From SHYQ01 sp041674525 (GTDB lineage: Bacteria > Chloroflexota > Dehalococcoidia > UBA2979), in assembly GCA_041674525.1 (NCBI GenBank), contig JBAYVN010000006.1, forward strand, positions 1 through 57,256: a DNA stretch of 57,256 nucleotides. Reading direction: 5' to 3'. Below, one piece after another: positions 42,239 to 50,409 of this stretch. The translations under genes and the position numbers were made by a program. The notes beneath the pieces are model-generated. The model searched no databases. It had not been told where the DNA came from and was given only the letters and a program-made list of their open reading frames with translations. Every line of letters begins with the position of its first letter. The first letter of the stretch is position 1.

Positions 42239-43528
42239 GTGTCAAGAAAGGCTGATGCGCATATGCGACCTAGCCTTCCACAGCTGCAGGGCCTGTTGAC
42301 GGTCGCGGATCGCACGCTGCTGGAGGCCACCCGCGCCCAGGCCGAAGTGCACGGACTCGATCTCTGGCTCGTAGGCGGTGCGGTGCGCGATCTCGCCCTC
42401 GCCCGGCCGGTGCACGACCTCGACCTCGCGACCCGGGGCGACGCCGGCGCCCTCGCCACGGCGGTGGCCACCCGGCTGAACGCGAGCGTCCCCGGCGCGG
42501 CCACCGTCGAGCACGAGACACGCTTCGGCACCACCATGCTGCGCTTCGGGGCCGCGCGCCTCGACCTCGCCCGCCTGCGCTGCGAGCGCTACGCCCGCCC
42601 GGGCGCGCTCCCGGAAGTCACCTTCGTCGACGCCATCGAGGAGGACCTGGGGCGCCGGGATTTCACCGTCAACGCCATGGCGCTCGGCGTCGCCGGGGCG
42701 CAGGCGAACGTCCTCGTCGACCCGCTCGGCGGCCTGCGCGACCTGGACGCCCGCCGCTTGCGCGTGCTGCATCCCCGGTCGTTCATCGACGACGCGACGC
42801 GCCTGTGGCGGGGGGCGCGCACGGCGGCCGTCTTCGATCTTCGTCCCGATGCGGAGACCGCGCGCCTGATCGCCGGGGGCACGCGCTGGCTCGATACGAT
42901 CTCGGGCGAGCGGATCATGGCCGAGATCGCGTTCACCGCGCAGCGCGGGCGCTCGGGGCGCACGCTGGCGCTGGCCGAGGAGTGGGGCGTGCTGCACGGG
43001 ACGCACCCCGCGCTGCGCCTGGACGCGTCCACCGGACGGGCGCTGCGCCACCGGCCCGGCGCGATCCCCGTCGAGATCTTCGTCGCGCTCCTGCTCGCCC
43101 CGATTGCGCACCGCGAGGCGATCCTGCGCCGGCTGGCGGCCTCGCGCGCCCTCGGCACCGCCGCCCGCGATGCCGCGCGCCTGCTGGCGGCAGGGCGCCA
43201 CGTCGCGGGCGCAGGGACGCCGCGCCGCGCGACGCCCGATGAGGTCGCGCCGCTTGAGAGCACCGGCACGGCGGCGCGCACCGCCGCCCGCTGGCTCGAC
43301 CCGGCGGCCCAGGGTGCGCTCCAGCGCGATCTCGTGCGGTGGGGGCGCACGCGGCCCCTGCTCACCCCCGAAGCCCTCGTGCGGCTCGGCGTGCCGCGCG
43401 GGCCCGCGCTGGGCCGGACGCTGGACATGTTGCGCCGTGCGCGGTATCTCGGCACGCTGGAGACGGCCGCCGAGGCACGGCGGGAGGTACGGCGCACGAT
43501 CGCCGCGCGCGGCGGCGCCGCGAGTTGA
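42239..43528 (+). CDS. CCA-adding enzyme/poly(A) polymerase family nucleotidyltransferase
   Basis: This 429-residue class II tRNA nucleotidyltransferase adds or repairs the 3' CCA of tRNAs (or adds poly(A)). The head has GGAVRD (46-51) and the catalytic DLD (60-62), then RRDFTVNAMAL and the CCA-type neck motif PRSFIDDATRLWRGAR. The C-terminal half is helical and less conserved. The GTG at 42239 has AGGGAG upstream; ATG 42263 in the same frame is an alternative with a weaker site. It is divergent from rnc. The one tRNA seen in this window already encodes CCA, so repair may be the main task (inference). Confidence 0.9.
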   Translation: MSRKADAHMRPSLPQLQGLLTVADRTLLEATRAQAEVHGLDLWLVGGAVRDLALARPVHDLDLATRGDAGALATAVATRLNASVPGAATVEHETRFGTTMLRFGAARLDLARLRCERYARPGALPEVTFVDAIEEDLGRRDFTVNAMALGVAGAQANVLVDPLGGLRDLDARRLRVLHPRSFIDDATRLWRGARTAAVFDLRPDAETARLIAGGTRWLDTISGERIMAEIAFTAQRGRSGRTLALAEEWGVLHGTHPALRLDASTGRALRHRPGAIPVEIFVALLLAPIAHREAILRRLAASRALGTAARDAARLLAAGRHVAGAGTPRRATPDEVAPLESTGTAARTAARWLDPAAQGALQRDLVRWGRTRPLLTPEALVRLGVPRGPALGRTLDMLRRARYLGTLETAAEARREVRRTIAARGGAAS

Positions 43529-43542
43529 ACTGGTGAGGTGAG

Positions 43543-43845
43543 ATGGCTGACGGACGCTGCGACGTGTGCGGAGTGGAGGCGGAGCCCGTGCTCCTGCACG
43601 CCTGCTTCCGCTGTGACGCGAAGTACCACCTGAACCCGTACTCGAATGTGGACGGGATCGACTGTGGAGACGCGGTCCTCGGCCCCGAGGAAGGCCTGTT
43701 CTACTACTGCGCGCCCTGTCTGGACGAGATCGACAGGGAATTCAAGGCGTTCTTCGCGGGGATCCGCAAGCCGGTGCAGCCCCCGGAGCGGCCGGCAACC
43801 GCAGGGTCCCCGCCCCGGCGCCGCTTCCGGCGGATTGACCGATGA
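43543..43845 (+). CDS. small zinc-ribbon-like protein
   Basis: This is a 100-residue protein not matched to a named family. Cysteine pairs C6-x2-C9, C21-x2-C24 and C57-x2-C60, with extra C42 and H29, suggest one or two structural zinc sites, as in RING/LIM-like ribbons. The first half is Cys-rich; the end is basic and proline-rich (PPRRRFRRIDR). A GAGGTGAG site precedes the ATG. It lies 14 bases after the CCA-adding gene and overlaps the next gene by ATGA, so the three are one operon. RNA or protein binding is possible but not shown. Confidence 0.75.
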   Translation: MADGRCDVCGVEAEPVLLHACFRCDAKYHLNPYSNVDGIDCGDAVLGPEEGLFYYCAPCLDEIDREFKAFFAGIRKPVQPPERPATAGSPPRRRFRRIDR

Positions 43846-44162
43846 CGCGCGGGGCGCCGGCGGATGGCGGCGCCGGCAGACCGCGGTCGTTCGGGCCGGT
43901 CTTCTTCTTCTGCCTCGGCGCGCTCGCGGCGAAGCTCGCCGCGGGACTCCTGCCGCCATTCTTCGCCAGCGCGTTCGACCTCGCGATCTACGCCGGCATC
44001 GCACTCGGCGTCGCCCTGGCCTACCGGCGCTTCGTGCGCCGCACCATCGAGGAGCGCCGCCGCGACCGTGCGCGGCGCGCGCGGCGAACCGCGACGCCGG
44101 CGGCGCCCCCCGCGGGGCCGGAAGCCGCGAGGGACCTCGAGGACCCGCAGTCGCGAGCCTAG
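43842..44162 (+). CDS. small membrane protein of unknown function
   Basis: This 106-residue protein has two adjacent hydrophobic helices (~18-38 and ~42-60: FGPVFFFCLGALAAKLAAG and FDLAIYAGIALGVALAYRRF). A strongly basic cytoplasmic segment (VRRTIEERRRDRARRARR) and an Ala/Pro tail follow. The ATG overlaps the preceding stop by 4 bases. Its own stop shares the bases CTAG (44159-44162) with the stop of the GNAT gene on the opposite strand. No family recognised. Confidence 0.65.
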   Translation: MTRGAPADGGAGRPRSFGPVFFFCLGALAAKLAAGLLPPFFASAFDLAIYAGIALGVALAYRRFVRRTIEERRRDRARRARRTATPAAPPAGPEAARDLEDPQSRA

Positions 44163-44662
44163 CTACGCCCGCCCCGCGCGAACCACGTCACATCGCCGGT
44201 CTCGCCCACCGGCGTCGACTCCGGCGGCAGCGGCGTGTACCCGGCGCGCAGCATGAAGTACAGGCCGCGCCCGTTTGTCCGCGGCACGCGCGCCACGACC
44301 CGCCTGATGCCGTCGCGCCGCAATCGGCGCTCCATCACGAGCATCGCCTTCGTGCCGATCGCGCGGCCCCGTTGCCCGGGTGCGATCGCGACCGCGAAGA
44401 GCGCGGCCTCGCCGGGCGCCGGGTAGTCGCGCTGGACCACTGCGACACCGACGTCCTCGCCACCCTCGCGCACGAGATACCAGTCCGCCCGGTCCGGGAA
44501 CTCGTGCAGCGGTCCCTCATGACCGTGCTCGATGCCGTCGGCGAGCGCGCCGCGCAGCGCGGGATCCGCGAGCACCGCCGCCGGATCGGCAGCCACCAGC
44601 GAGATGCCGAGGCCGCGCGCCCACGGCCCTCGGGCGGCCGGGCGGTGCGTGGCCGCGCTCAC
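44159..44662 (-). CDS. GNAT family N-acetyltransferase
   Basis: This 167-residue acetyl-CoA-dependent acetyltransferase has the typical core: strand VGVAVVQRDYP, then LFAVAIAPGQRGRAIGTKAMLVMER, with the acetyl-CoA loop QRGRAIG (motif A), and motif B in VARVPRTNGRGLYFMLRAGY. The GTG at 44662 is chosen because it overlaps the upstream dinG stop (GTGA), an arrangement seen at other junctions here. The substrate is unknown; coupling to the helicase gene may only reflect compact packing. Confidence 0.85.
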   Translation of the reverse strand: MSAATHRPAARGPWARGLGISLVAADPAAVLADPALRGALADGIEHGHEGPLHEFPDRADWYLVREGGEDVGVAVVQRDYPAPGEAALFAVAIAPGQRGRAIGTKAMLVMERRLRRDGIRRVVARVPRTNGRGLYFMLRAGYTPLPPESTPVGETGDVTWFARGGRS

Positions 44663-47478
44663 TCGAGCCACTGCTCCACCGCGCGCGGCAGCGCGTCCGC
44701 GCGCAGGCGTCTCACCTCGCAGTCCGGGAGCGCGTCCACGAAGATCTCGCCGTAGCTGCGGCGTACGATGCGGCTGTCCAGCACCGCGAACACCCCGCGA
44801 TCGGTGGTCCCGCGGATCAGCCGCCCGAACCCCTGCCGAAACCGCAACACGGACTGCGGCACCGCGAACTCCGCGAAGGGATCCGCGAACTGCTCTGCGC
44901 GGCCGGCGTAGATCGGCTCGTTGGGGACGGGGAACGGCAGGCGCGTGATCAGGATCTGCGAGAGCGCGTCCCCTTGCACGTCGATGCCCTCCCAGAACGC
45001 CGCCGTGCCGAGCAGGATCGTGCGCGGGCGCTCCACCAGCAGCCGCAGCAAGCGCCCGGGAGACCCGTCGATGCCCTGCGCCAGCACCACGATGTCGTCG
45101 CGCGCGAGGAGATCGCGCAGGGCGTTCGAGGCAGCGCGCACGGCGGCGTGCGAGGTGAACAGCGCCAGGGTGCGCCCCCCGGCGGCGCGCGCCGCTCCGG
45201 CCAGCGTCTCGTGCAGCGCGCGGTCGTAGCCGGGCATGCCCGGCTCCGGCAGGTCCTCGACGAGCAACGCGAGCACCGCGCGCCGGTAGTCGAAGGGCGA
45301 TGGCACCTCCAGGGTGTCCGCCTCACGCAGCCCGAGCCGGTCGAGCGTGAAGTCGAACGATCCGGCGGCTGTGAGCGTCGCGCTGGTCAGCAGGATCGAC
45401 GCCCGGTCGCGGTACAGGTCATGCTCCAGGCGCTCCGCCACCTCGAGCGGCGCAAGGTGCAGGCGCTGATCCCCTTCCCCGATCGCCAGCCAGGCGATGT
45501 CGTCGCGGCGCGGCTGGAGCGCGGTCCGCCGCAGCGTGTCGCGCGCGGCGCCCAGCGCTTCGGCCGCCTGCGTCGCCTCGCCGCGCAGGGCCTCCGCCAG
45601 CACGCTGGCGCCCTCCGGCAGCGCGCCGGCGGCGTCGCGCACCTGGATCACGCGCTCCGCGACGATCTGCATCGCGAGGTCGAGCTGCATCGCGGCCTCG
45701 GCGGCCTCCTCCCACGCGGGCTGCGCACGGCGCGCGGCGGTGAGCGAGATCTCGCGGCGCGGACCGCCATTCTCCTCGGCGTGCTCGTCGGCGAAGGCGC
45801 GCAAGGCGTCGGCGAACGGGCGCACGTGCTCGCGCGCTGCGGCGACGGCGATCTCGAGACGGTCCGCGAGCGGCGCGAGGCTGGCGAGGGGGGACAGCGC
45901 GAGTTCACTGCCCTGCCCGATCCCCTGCAGGCGGCGCACGAAGCCCGCCTCGCCGTGGCGATCGAGCTGCCCCAGGCGGTCGATCAGGTCGCGCACGTCG
46001 CGCGCGGAAAACGACGCGCCGTAATGCTGCGTCGCGACGTCCTCCAGGCGGTGCGCCTCGTCGATCACGAGGTGGCGGTAGGGCGGCAGCACCTGGTCGG
46101 CGCGCGCGGCGTTCGCCAGGAGCAGCGCGTGGTTGACCACGACGGCGTGCGCCGAGGCGGCACGAGCCCTCGCCCGCAGCAGGAAGCACGATCCGTCGCG
46201 GACGTACGCGCAGCGGCGCTGCAGGCAGTCCGTGCCGTCGGCGTTGATCTGCTCCCACGCCGGACGCTCCTGCGAGGTCATGTAGAGCTCGGTCAGGTCG
46301 CCGGTCTCAGTGCCGGGGAGCCACGCCGCCACCCGCCCGAAGAGGCGCACCTCCGGCTCGCTGCGCGGCGAGGGATCCATGCGCACCTGTGCCCAGCGCT
46401 CCCGGCAGAGGTAGTTGGTGCGCCCCTTCAGCACGGTGGCGCGGAGGCTCCCCGGCTCGAACCCGGCGATCTCCTCGACGAGCGCCGAGGCGACCGGCAG
46501 GTCCTTGTTCGCGAGCTGATCTTGCAGGTTCAGGGTGTGCGTGGAGATCACCACGCGGTCGTCGTTGCGCAGGGCGTGCAGCAGTGCGGGCAACAGGTAC
46601 GCCAGCGACTTCCCCGTCCCCGTGCCGGCCTCCACCGCGAGTGCGCCGCCGGTGTGCAGATGACGCGCCACCGCCTGCGCCATCGTCTCCTGACCGGCGC
46701 GCCGCTCGTACGCGGGGAGCAGGTCCGTGCGCGCGGCAGCGAGGGTGAAGAGCGCCGCGATCTCCTCGGGGAGCGCCGGCAGCGCCGGGTCGCGCGGCAC
46801 CAGCGGGGCCAGGTGCACGCGCGCGGGCGGCAGCGGGAGCGCTGACATGATCGTGCGCGCCGCCGCGCCATCGAGGGCATCGAGTCCGCCGCTCTTCGCG
46901 AGCGCGTCGTCGATCAGCGACGCGAACGCCCAGTCCGCGCGCGCGGCGAACGCGCGCAGCTCAAGCAGCAGGGAGCGTGGGAGCGCCTCCAGCTTCGCGA
47001 GCAGCGCGAGGAAGATGTCCCGCGTCGCCTCGGCATCGGCGAGCGCGCGGTGCGCGACCGGCATGTGCACCCCCACCGCGACCGCGAGCGATCCGAGGTT
47101 CAGCCGCGTGGCCGTGGGCAGCAGCACGGAGGCCAGCTCCCACGTGTCGAACGCGGGCCCCGGCGGGAGGATCTGCTCGGCGCGCAGGAACGCGAGGTCG
47201 AACGCGATGTTCTGCCCGACGATCGCACGATCGCCGATGAACTCGCGGAGCGCCTCGCGCACATCGCCGAACCGGGGGGCGCCCTTCAGGTCGGCATCCG
47301 CGATGCCGGTGAGCTCGCGGACCTCGCGCGGGATGCCGCGACCGGGGTCGATGAACGTGGCGAAGTTCTCGAAGGAGCCCGTGCGGTCGAACCGCGTCGC
47401 GCCGACCTCGATGATCTGGTCGCTGTCCATGTTGAGCCCGGTGGTCTCCAGGTCGAGCGAGACGAAGGCATCCAGCAA
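44659..47478 (-). CDS. dinG: DnaQ-type exonuclease-DinG helicase fusion
   Basis: This 939-residue protein combines an N-terminal 3'-5' exonuclease domain (~1-170; DEDD motifs SLDLETTGL, NIAFDLAFL and HRALADAEAT) with an XPD/DinG-like superfamily 2 helicase. Helicase motifs are EAGTGTGKSLAYLLPALL (Walker A), VIDEAHRLEDVA (DEAH), LLTSATL and QGFGRLIRGTTDRG (motif VI). Four cysteines around NYLC, DCLQRRC and GSCF fit the Fe-S domain. Such fusions are known in Firmicutes and other bacteria and act in DNA repair. The start is TTG at 47478 with GGAAGGG upstream. The 156-base gap above it contains no evident gene. Confidence 0.94.
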   Translation of the reverse strand: MLDAFVSLDLETTGLNMDSDQIIEVGATRFDRTGSFENFATFIDPGRGIPREVRELTGIADADLKGAPRFGDVREALREFIGDRAIVGQNIAFDLAFLRAEQILPPGPAFDTWELASVLLPTATRLNLGSLAVAVGVHMPVAHRALADAEATRDIFLALLAKLEALPRSLLLELRAFAARADWAFASLIDDALAKSGGLDALDGAAARTIMSALPLPPARVHLAPLVPRDPALPALPEEIAALFTLAAARTDLLPAYERRAGQETMAQAVARHLHTGGALAVEAGTGTGKSLAYLLPALLHALRNDDRVVISTHTLNLQDQLANKDLPVASALVEEIAGFEPGSLRATVLKGRTNYLCRERWAQVRMDPSPRSEPEVRLFGRVAAWLPGTETGDLTELYMTSQERPAWEQINADGTDCLQRRCAYVRDGSCFLLRARARAASAHAVVVNHALLLANAARADQVLPPYRHLVIDEAHRLEDVATQHYGASFSARDVRDLIDRLGQLDRHGEAGFVRRLQGIGQGSELALSPLASLAPLADRLEIAVAAAREHVRPFADALRAFADEHAEENGGPRREISLTAARRAQPAWEEAAEAAMQLDLAMQIVAERVIQVRDAAGALPEGASVLAEALRGEATQAAEALGAARDTLRRTALQPRRDDIAWLAIGEGDQRLHLAPLEVAERLEHDLYRDRASILLTSATLTAAGSFDFTLDRLGLREADTLEVPSPFDYRRAVLALLVEDLPEPGMPGYDRALHETLAGAARAAGGRTLALFTSHAAVRAASNALRDLLARDDIVVLAQGIDGSPGRLLRLLVERPRTILLGTAAFWEGIDVQGDALSQILITRLPFPVPNEPIYAGRAEQFADPFAEFAVPQSVLRFRQGFGRLIRGTTDRGVFAVLDSRIVRRSYGEIFVDALPDCEVRRLRADALPRAVEQWLE

Positions 47479-47634
47479 CGGGGCCGCCCTTCCGGCGATC
47501 GCCTCCCACGGTGTCCGGCGAGCGTACGCCCTCGTGCGCTCACCGTCGGCGAGGGGTCGCGCCGGTCCCGAGTCGAAGCAGGATACGAGGCGCCGCCGCC
47601 CACGGACCAGCGACCGTCGCCGGGTGGCTGGCGC

Positions 47635-48057
47635 TTACTCCCACGCGGCGAGCGCGGGGAGCATCCCCGCGAAGGCGACGGTCGCGACCAGGCCGCAGCC
47701 CATCACCACCAGCATCTCGCCGCGATTCCCAAGACCCCGTACGAACGCGTACAGTCCGGCAGCCCCCAGCGCCACGAGGCAGACGAGGATCGAGAACCTC
47801 GGCATCGGCACGGAGATGGAGACCGCGCCCAGCAGCAGCCCGATCAACGTCCAGCCGATGAGCATGCCGTTGACGGCGGCGATGGTGAGCGCCGGCAGGC
47901 TCACTCGCAGCGCCGACAGCTGCTGCGGCCACCGGGGCGACCGCCCAACAGCGATCACGAGCAGCGCCGTGTCGATCAGCCCGACGAGTGCTCCCGTGAC
48001 CCATCCTGCGAGCAGGTGACGCGCGATCTCGGGGTTGAGGAGCGGGGCCAGGTTCAT
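47635..48057 (-). CDS. small polytopic membrane protein
   Basis: This is a 140-residue protein with about four predicted helices (residues ~15-37, ~50-80, ~85-105, ~112-135) and short polar loops; no family is recognised. The ATG at 48057 overlaps the ispE stop (ATGA), and the longer frame to 48228 lies over ispE and is not real. Being translationally coupled to ispE, it is probably made in step with it, but no link to isoprenoid metabolism can be seen in the sequence. Confidence 0.7.
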   Translation of the reverse strand: MNLAPLLNPEIARHLLAGWVTGALVGLIDTALLVIAVGRSPRWPQQLSALRVSLPALTIAAVNGMLIGWTLIGLLLGAVSISVPMPRFSILVCLVALGAAGLYAFVRGLGNRGEMLVVMGCGLVATVAFAGMLPALAAWE

Positions 48058-49016
48058 GCTCCCGCACCCGGCGACTCCGCGGCCACCGCCTCCACCCGCA
48101 AGGCGGCCGCGCGCGGCAGGGTGTGGGCCTCGATCACCGTCGCGCCGGTGGAGCCAAAGTCGCGCCGGAGCTCGGCGACGCGCGCGCCCTCGGTCACCAG
48201 CAGGAAGACGGCGGGGCCCGCGCCGCACAGGTGCAGCCGGGGCGCGCCCGCGGCGCTGTAGGCGGCGTAGTGCGCGACCAGCTCCGGCTGCGTGCGCTCG
48301 ATGACGCGCTCGAAGACGTTGACGAGGTCGTTCGTCGGCGGCGGCGCGTTGCGCGCAATGCGATGCGCCAGGCGCTCCGCGATGTGGCCGTGGCTGAAGT
48401 CCTGCGGCACGAGCGCTGCGTACCGGCGCGCGGTCTTCGCCTCCCCGCCCGGCACCGGGGGGACAAGGATCAGCATGCGCAGCGGGCGCATGTCGCGCAG
48501 CGCCTCGACGCGCTCGCCGCGGCCGGTGCAGCGGGCCGTGCCGCCATGCACGAAGAACGCCACGTCCGATCCGATGCGCGCGCCGATCGAGGCGAGTCGA
48601 TCCGTGCCGAGCCCGAGCGACCAGAGGGCGTTGAGCCCGCGCAGCACCGCTGCTGCATCGGACGACCCTCCGCCCAGGCCCGCGGGCGAGGGAATGCGCT
48701 TCTCGATCGCGATGCGCACGTCGGTCGTCCGGGCGACCTCCTCGGCGAGCAGGCGCGCGGCGCGCCCGGCGAGGTCATCCTCGGGGTCGATCCCGCCCGA
48801 GTACGCCCCGGTCAGCACGACCTCCAGCCCCGCGCCGGGCGGGCGTGCCGTGATCAAGATCCGATCGGCGAGGTCGAGGGTGGTCATCACCGTGTCGATC
48901 TCGTGGTAGCCGTCCGGGCGGCGCCGGATCACCTCGAGCGCGAGATTGATCTTGGCGGGTGCGATCAGCCGCACCCCCGTACCTGCGGGGCCGGCAGCGC
49001 GTGCCTCAGTTGACAT
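48054..49016 (-). CDS. ispE: 4-diphosphocytidyl-2-C-methyl-D-erythritol kinase
   Basis: This 320-residue GHMP kinase phosphorylates CDP-methylerythritol in the MEP pathway to isoprenoids. Features seen are the N-terminal PAKINLALEVI with K22, DGYHEIDTV, the ATP-binding loop PAGLGGGSSDAA (111-122), and the third GHMP motif region LCGAGPAVFLLV. The ATG at 49016 overlaps the end of rsmA by 11 bases. The rsmA-ispE pairing is a very common bacterial arrangement. The sequence before this start belongs to rsmA in another frame. Confidence 0.95.
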   Translation of the reverse strand: MSTEARAAGPAGTGVRLIAPAKINLALEVIRRRPDGYHEIDTVMTTLDLADRILITARPPGAGLEVVLTGAYSGGIDPEDDLAGRAARLLAEEVARTTDVRIAIEKRIPSPAGLGGGSSDAAAVLRGLNALWSLGLGTDRLASIGARIGSDVAFFVHGGTARCTGRGERVEALRDMRPLRMLILVPPVPGGEAKTARRYAALVPQDFSHGHIAERLAHRIARNAPPPTNDLVNVFERVIERTQPELVAHYAAYSAAGAPRLHLCGAGPAVFLLVTEGARVAELRRDFGSTGATVIEAHTLPRAAALRVEAVAAESPGAGA

Positions 49017-49965
49017 CAAGGGCGTCCGGGTAGCGCTCGCGGAAGGCATGGTAGAGGCGCTCCCAGTCCCGGAGGTCCAGGTGCTGCGCGCGCGCCCCGG
49101 GGTCGATCCCCGCGGACTCGATGACGTCGCGCACCTGCGCGGGCTCCAGCCCCAGCTCCTCCGGGAAGACGTTGTGGATCTGCTTCCGCGGCTGCGCGAA
49201 GCCGGCACGCAGCACGTGAAAGAAGACGGCGAGCTCCTCCGGCGGCAGGTCCACGGCCGGGTGGTCGAGGCGCGTGATCTCGACGACGGCGGACTGCACC
49301 TTCGGCGGCGGCCAGAACGCCGTTGCCGGGACGTCGAAGAGCAGACGCGGCACGCCGTACACCTTCACGGACAGCGACAGCAACGACTCGTGGCCAGGCC
49401 CCCCGACCATGCGCTGCGCCACCTCGCGCTGCACAAGCACCACGATGCGCGCCGGCGCGGGCTCGGACTCCAGCAGGCGCCGCACGATCGGCTGCGTGAT
49501 GTAGTAGGGCAGGTTGCCCACGGCGATGTACGGCGGCTGTACGCCCGCTTCCACCAGCAGCTCGCCGGGCGCGAAGTCCAGGATGTCCGCCGCGAGCACG
49601 TGCAGCCGGTCGTACGCGCCGAGCCGCGCGCGCGTCGAGGCGGCGAGCTCTTCGTCGATCTCCACCGCCACCACGGTCGCGCCGCGCTTCGCGAGCTCCT
49701 CGGTGAGACCGCCGGGGCCTGCGCCGATCTCGAGCACCACGTCGTCAGGCGTGAGCGCCGCCGCGTCGGCGATGTCGCTCAGGATCAGCTCGTCCACGAG
49801 GAAGTGCTGGCCGAGCGCCTTCCTCGGCGTCACGCCCAGGTGGCGCAGGTAGTCGGGCATGTCGTCCGGTTGCGGTGGGGCGGGCTTGCGCTTCGGCAGG
49901 CCGAGCCTGCGAGCGCGCGAGGACGGCCGGCGGGCCGGCCGAGGTCCGGGTCGTCTGGGGCTCAT
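49006..49965 (-). CDS. rsmA: 16S rRNA dimethyladenosine transferase RsmA (KsgA)
   Basis: This 319-residue SAM-dependent enzyme dimethylates two adjacent adenosines near the 3' end of 16S rRNA. Motif I is EIGAGPGGLTEELA, followed by AVEIDEELA; motif IV is NLPYYIT, with FWPPPKVQSAVV near the end of the catalytic domain. An N-terminal basic extension of about 35 residues precedes MPDYLRHLG. The ATG at 49965 has GGGGGGAG upstream; initiation at MPDYL would remove the extension. The SRP RNA gene ends 43 bases upstream on the same strand. Confidence 0.95.
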   Translation of the reverse strand: MSPRRPGPRPARRPSSRARRLGLPKRKPAPPQPDDMPDYLRHLGVTPRKALGQHFLVDELILSDIADAAALTPDDVVLEIGAGPGGLTEELAKRGATVVAVEIDEELAASTRARLGAYDRLHVLAADILDFAPGELLVEAGVQPPYIAVGNLPYYITQPIVRRLLESEPAPARIVVLVQREVAQRMVGGPGHESLLSLSVKVYGVPRLLFDVPATAFWPPPKVQSAVVEITRLDHPAVDLPPEELAVFFHVLRAGFAQPRKQIHNVFPEELGLEPAQVRDVIESAGIDPGARAQHLDLRDWERLYHAFRERYPDALDVN

Positions 49966-50008
49966 CGCTCCCCCCGCATCCTCGGCACGGCCCGATCCCG
50001 GCGCAGGT

Positions 50009-50274
50009 GGCCGTGCCCCGCCATCGTTCGACGCTGCCGGCTTGCTCCCGCTGGCCTGCTCAAACCCGGCGACCCTGTGGCACCCGACGCGTTCGACGTA
50101 CCGTTGCTGCCTTCCGGCCCTGGCGGGGTTAGCCGGGCGTCGCCGCACAGGACCAGGCTCTCAACGCCGCCTGGCGCTCGCAGTCCCTTCAGACGTCAAT
50201 CTCGGACGGGCATTCAGCCCCGCTGAAGCGGATTGCGGGTACAGGGCACCGCTAACTCCCCGCCTAGCACGACC
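50009..50274 (-). ncRNA. ffs: large bacterial SRP RNA with Alu domain
   Basis: About 266 nt. The minus strand begins GGTCGTGCTAGGCGGGGAGT and continues with the Alu-domain consensus GGTGCCCTGTACCCGCAATC. The S domain shows helix 8 with CCAGGGCCGGAAGGCAGC, including the GGAA tetraloop that binds Ffh. The 5' GGTCGTGC (50274-50267) pairs with 3' GCACGGCC (50016-50009), which defines the ends. The overall order matches the Bacillus-type scRNA. It works with Ffh (not in window) and FtsY (36.6-37.5 kb) in membrane protein targeting. Confidence 0.93.
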
Positions 50275-50280
50275 ATTTCC

Positions 50281-50289
50281 AGCGTATCA
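50281..50289 (-). promoter_or_regulatory. candidate extended -10 for the SRP RNA
   Basis: TGATACGCT on the minus strand has the TGnTAnnnT form and ends 6 bases before the first paired base of the SRP RNA, the expected distance to a start site. No clear -35 was found. Confidence 0.4.
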
Positions 50290-50334
50290 GCGGCCCTCGG
50301 CGGGGCATAGGGGCGCGCCCCCGGCGCCGCGCGA

Positions 50335-50340
50335 TACAAT
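50335..50340 (+). promoter_or_regulatory. candidate -10 element (TACAAT)
   Basis: CGATACAAT lies 70 bases before the GTG of the next plus-strand gene, in the 135-base gap shared with the divergent SRP RNA. It resembles the elements at 5064 and 18562. Confidence 0.4.
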
Positions 50341-50409
50341 CCCGTCTCGTCCCGCGCTGCCGGCGCGTCGCCTGCATCCCGGCTGCACCGCGAGCCACGA
50401 GGAGGCCCT

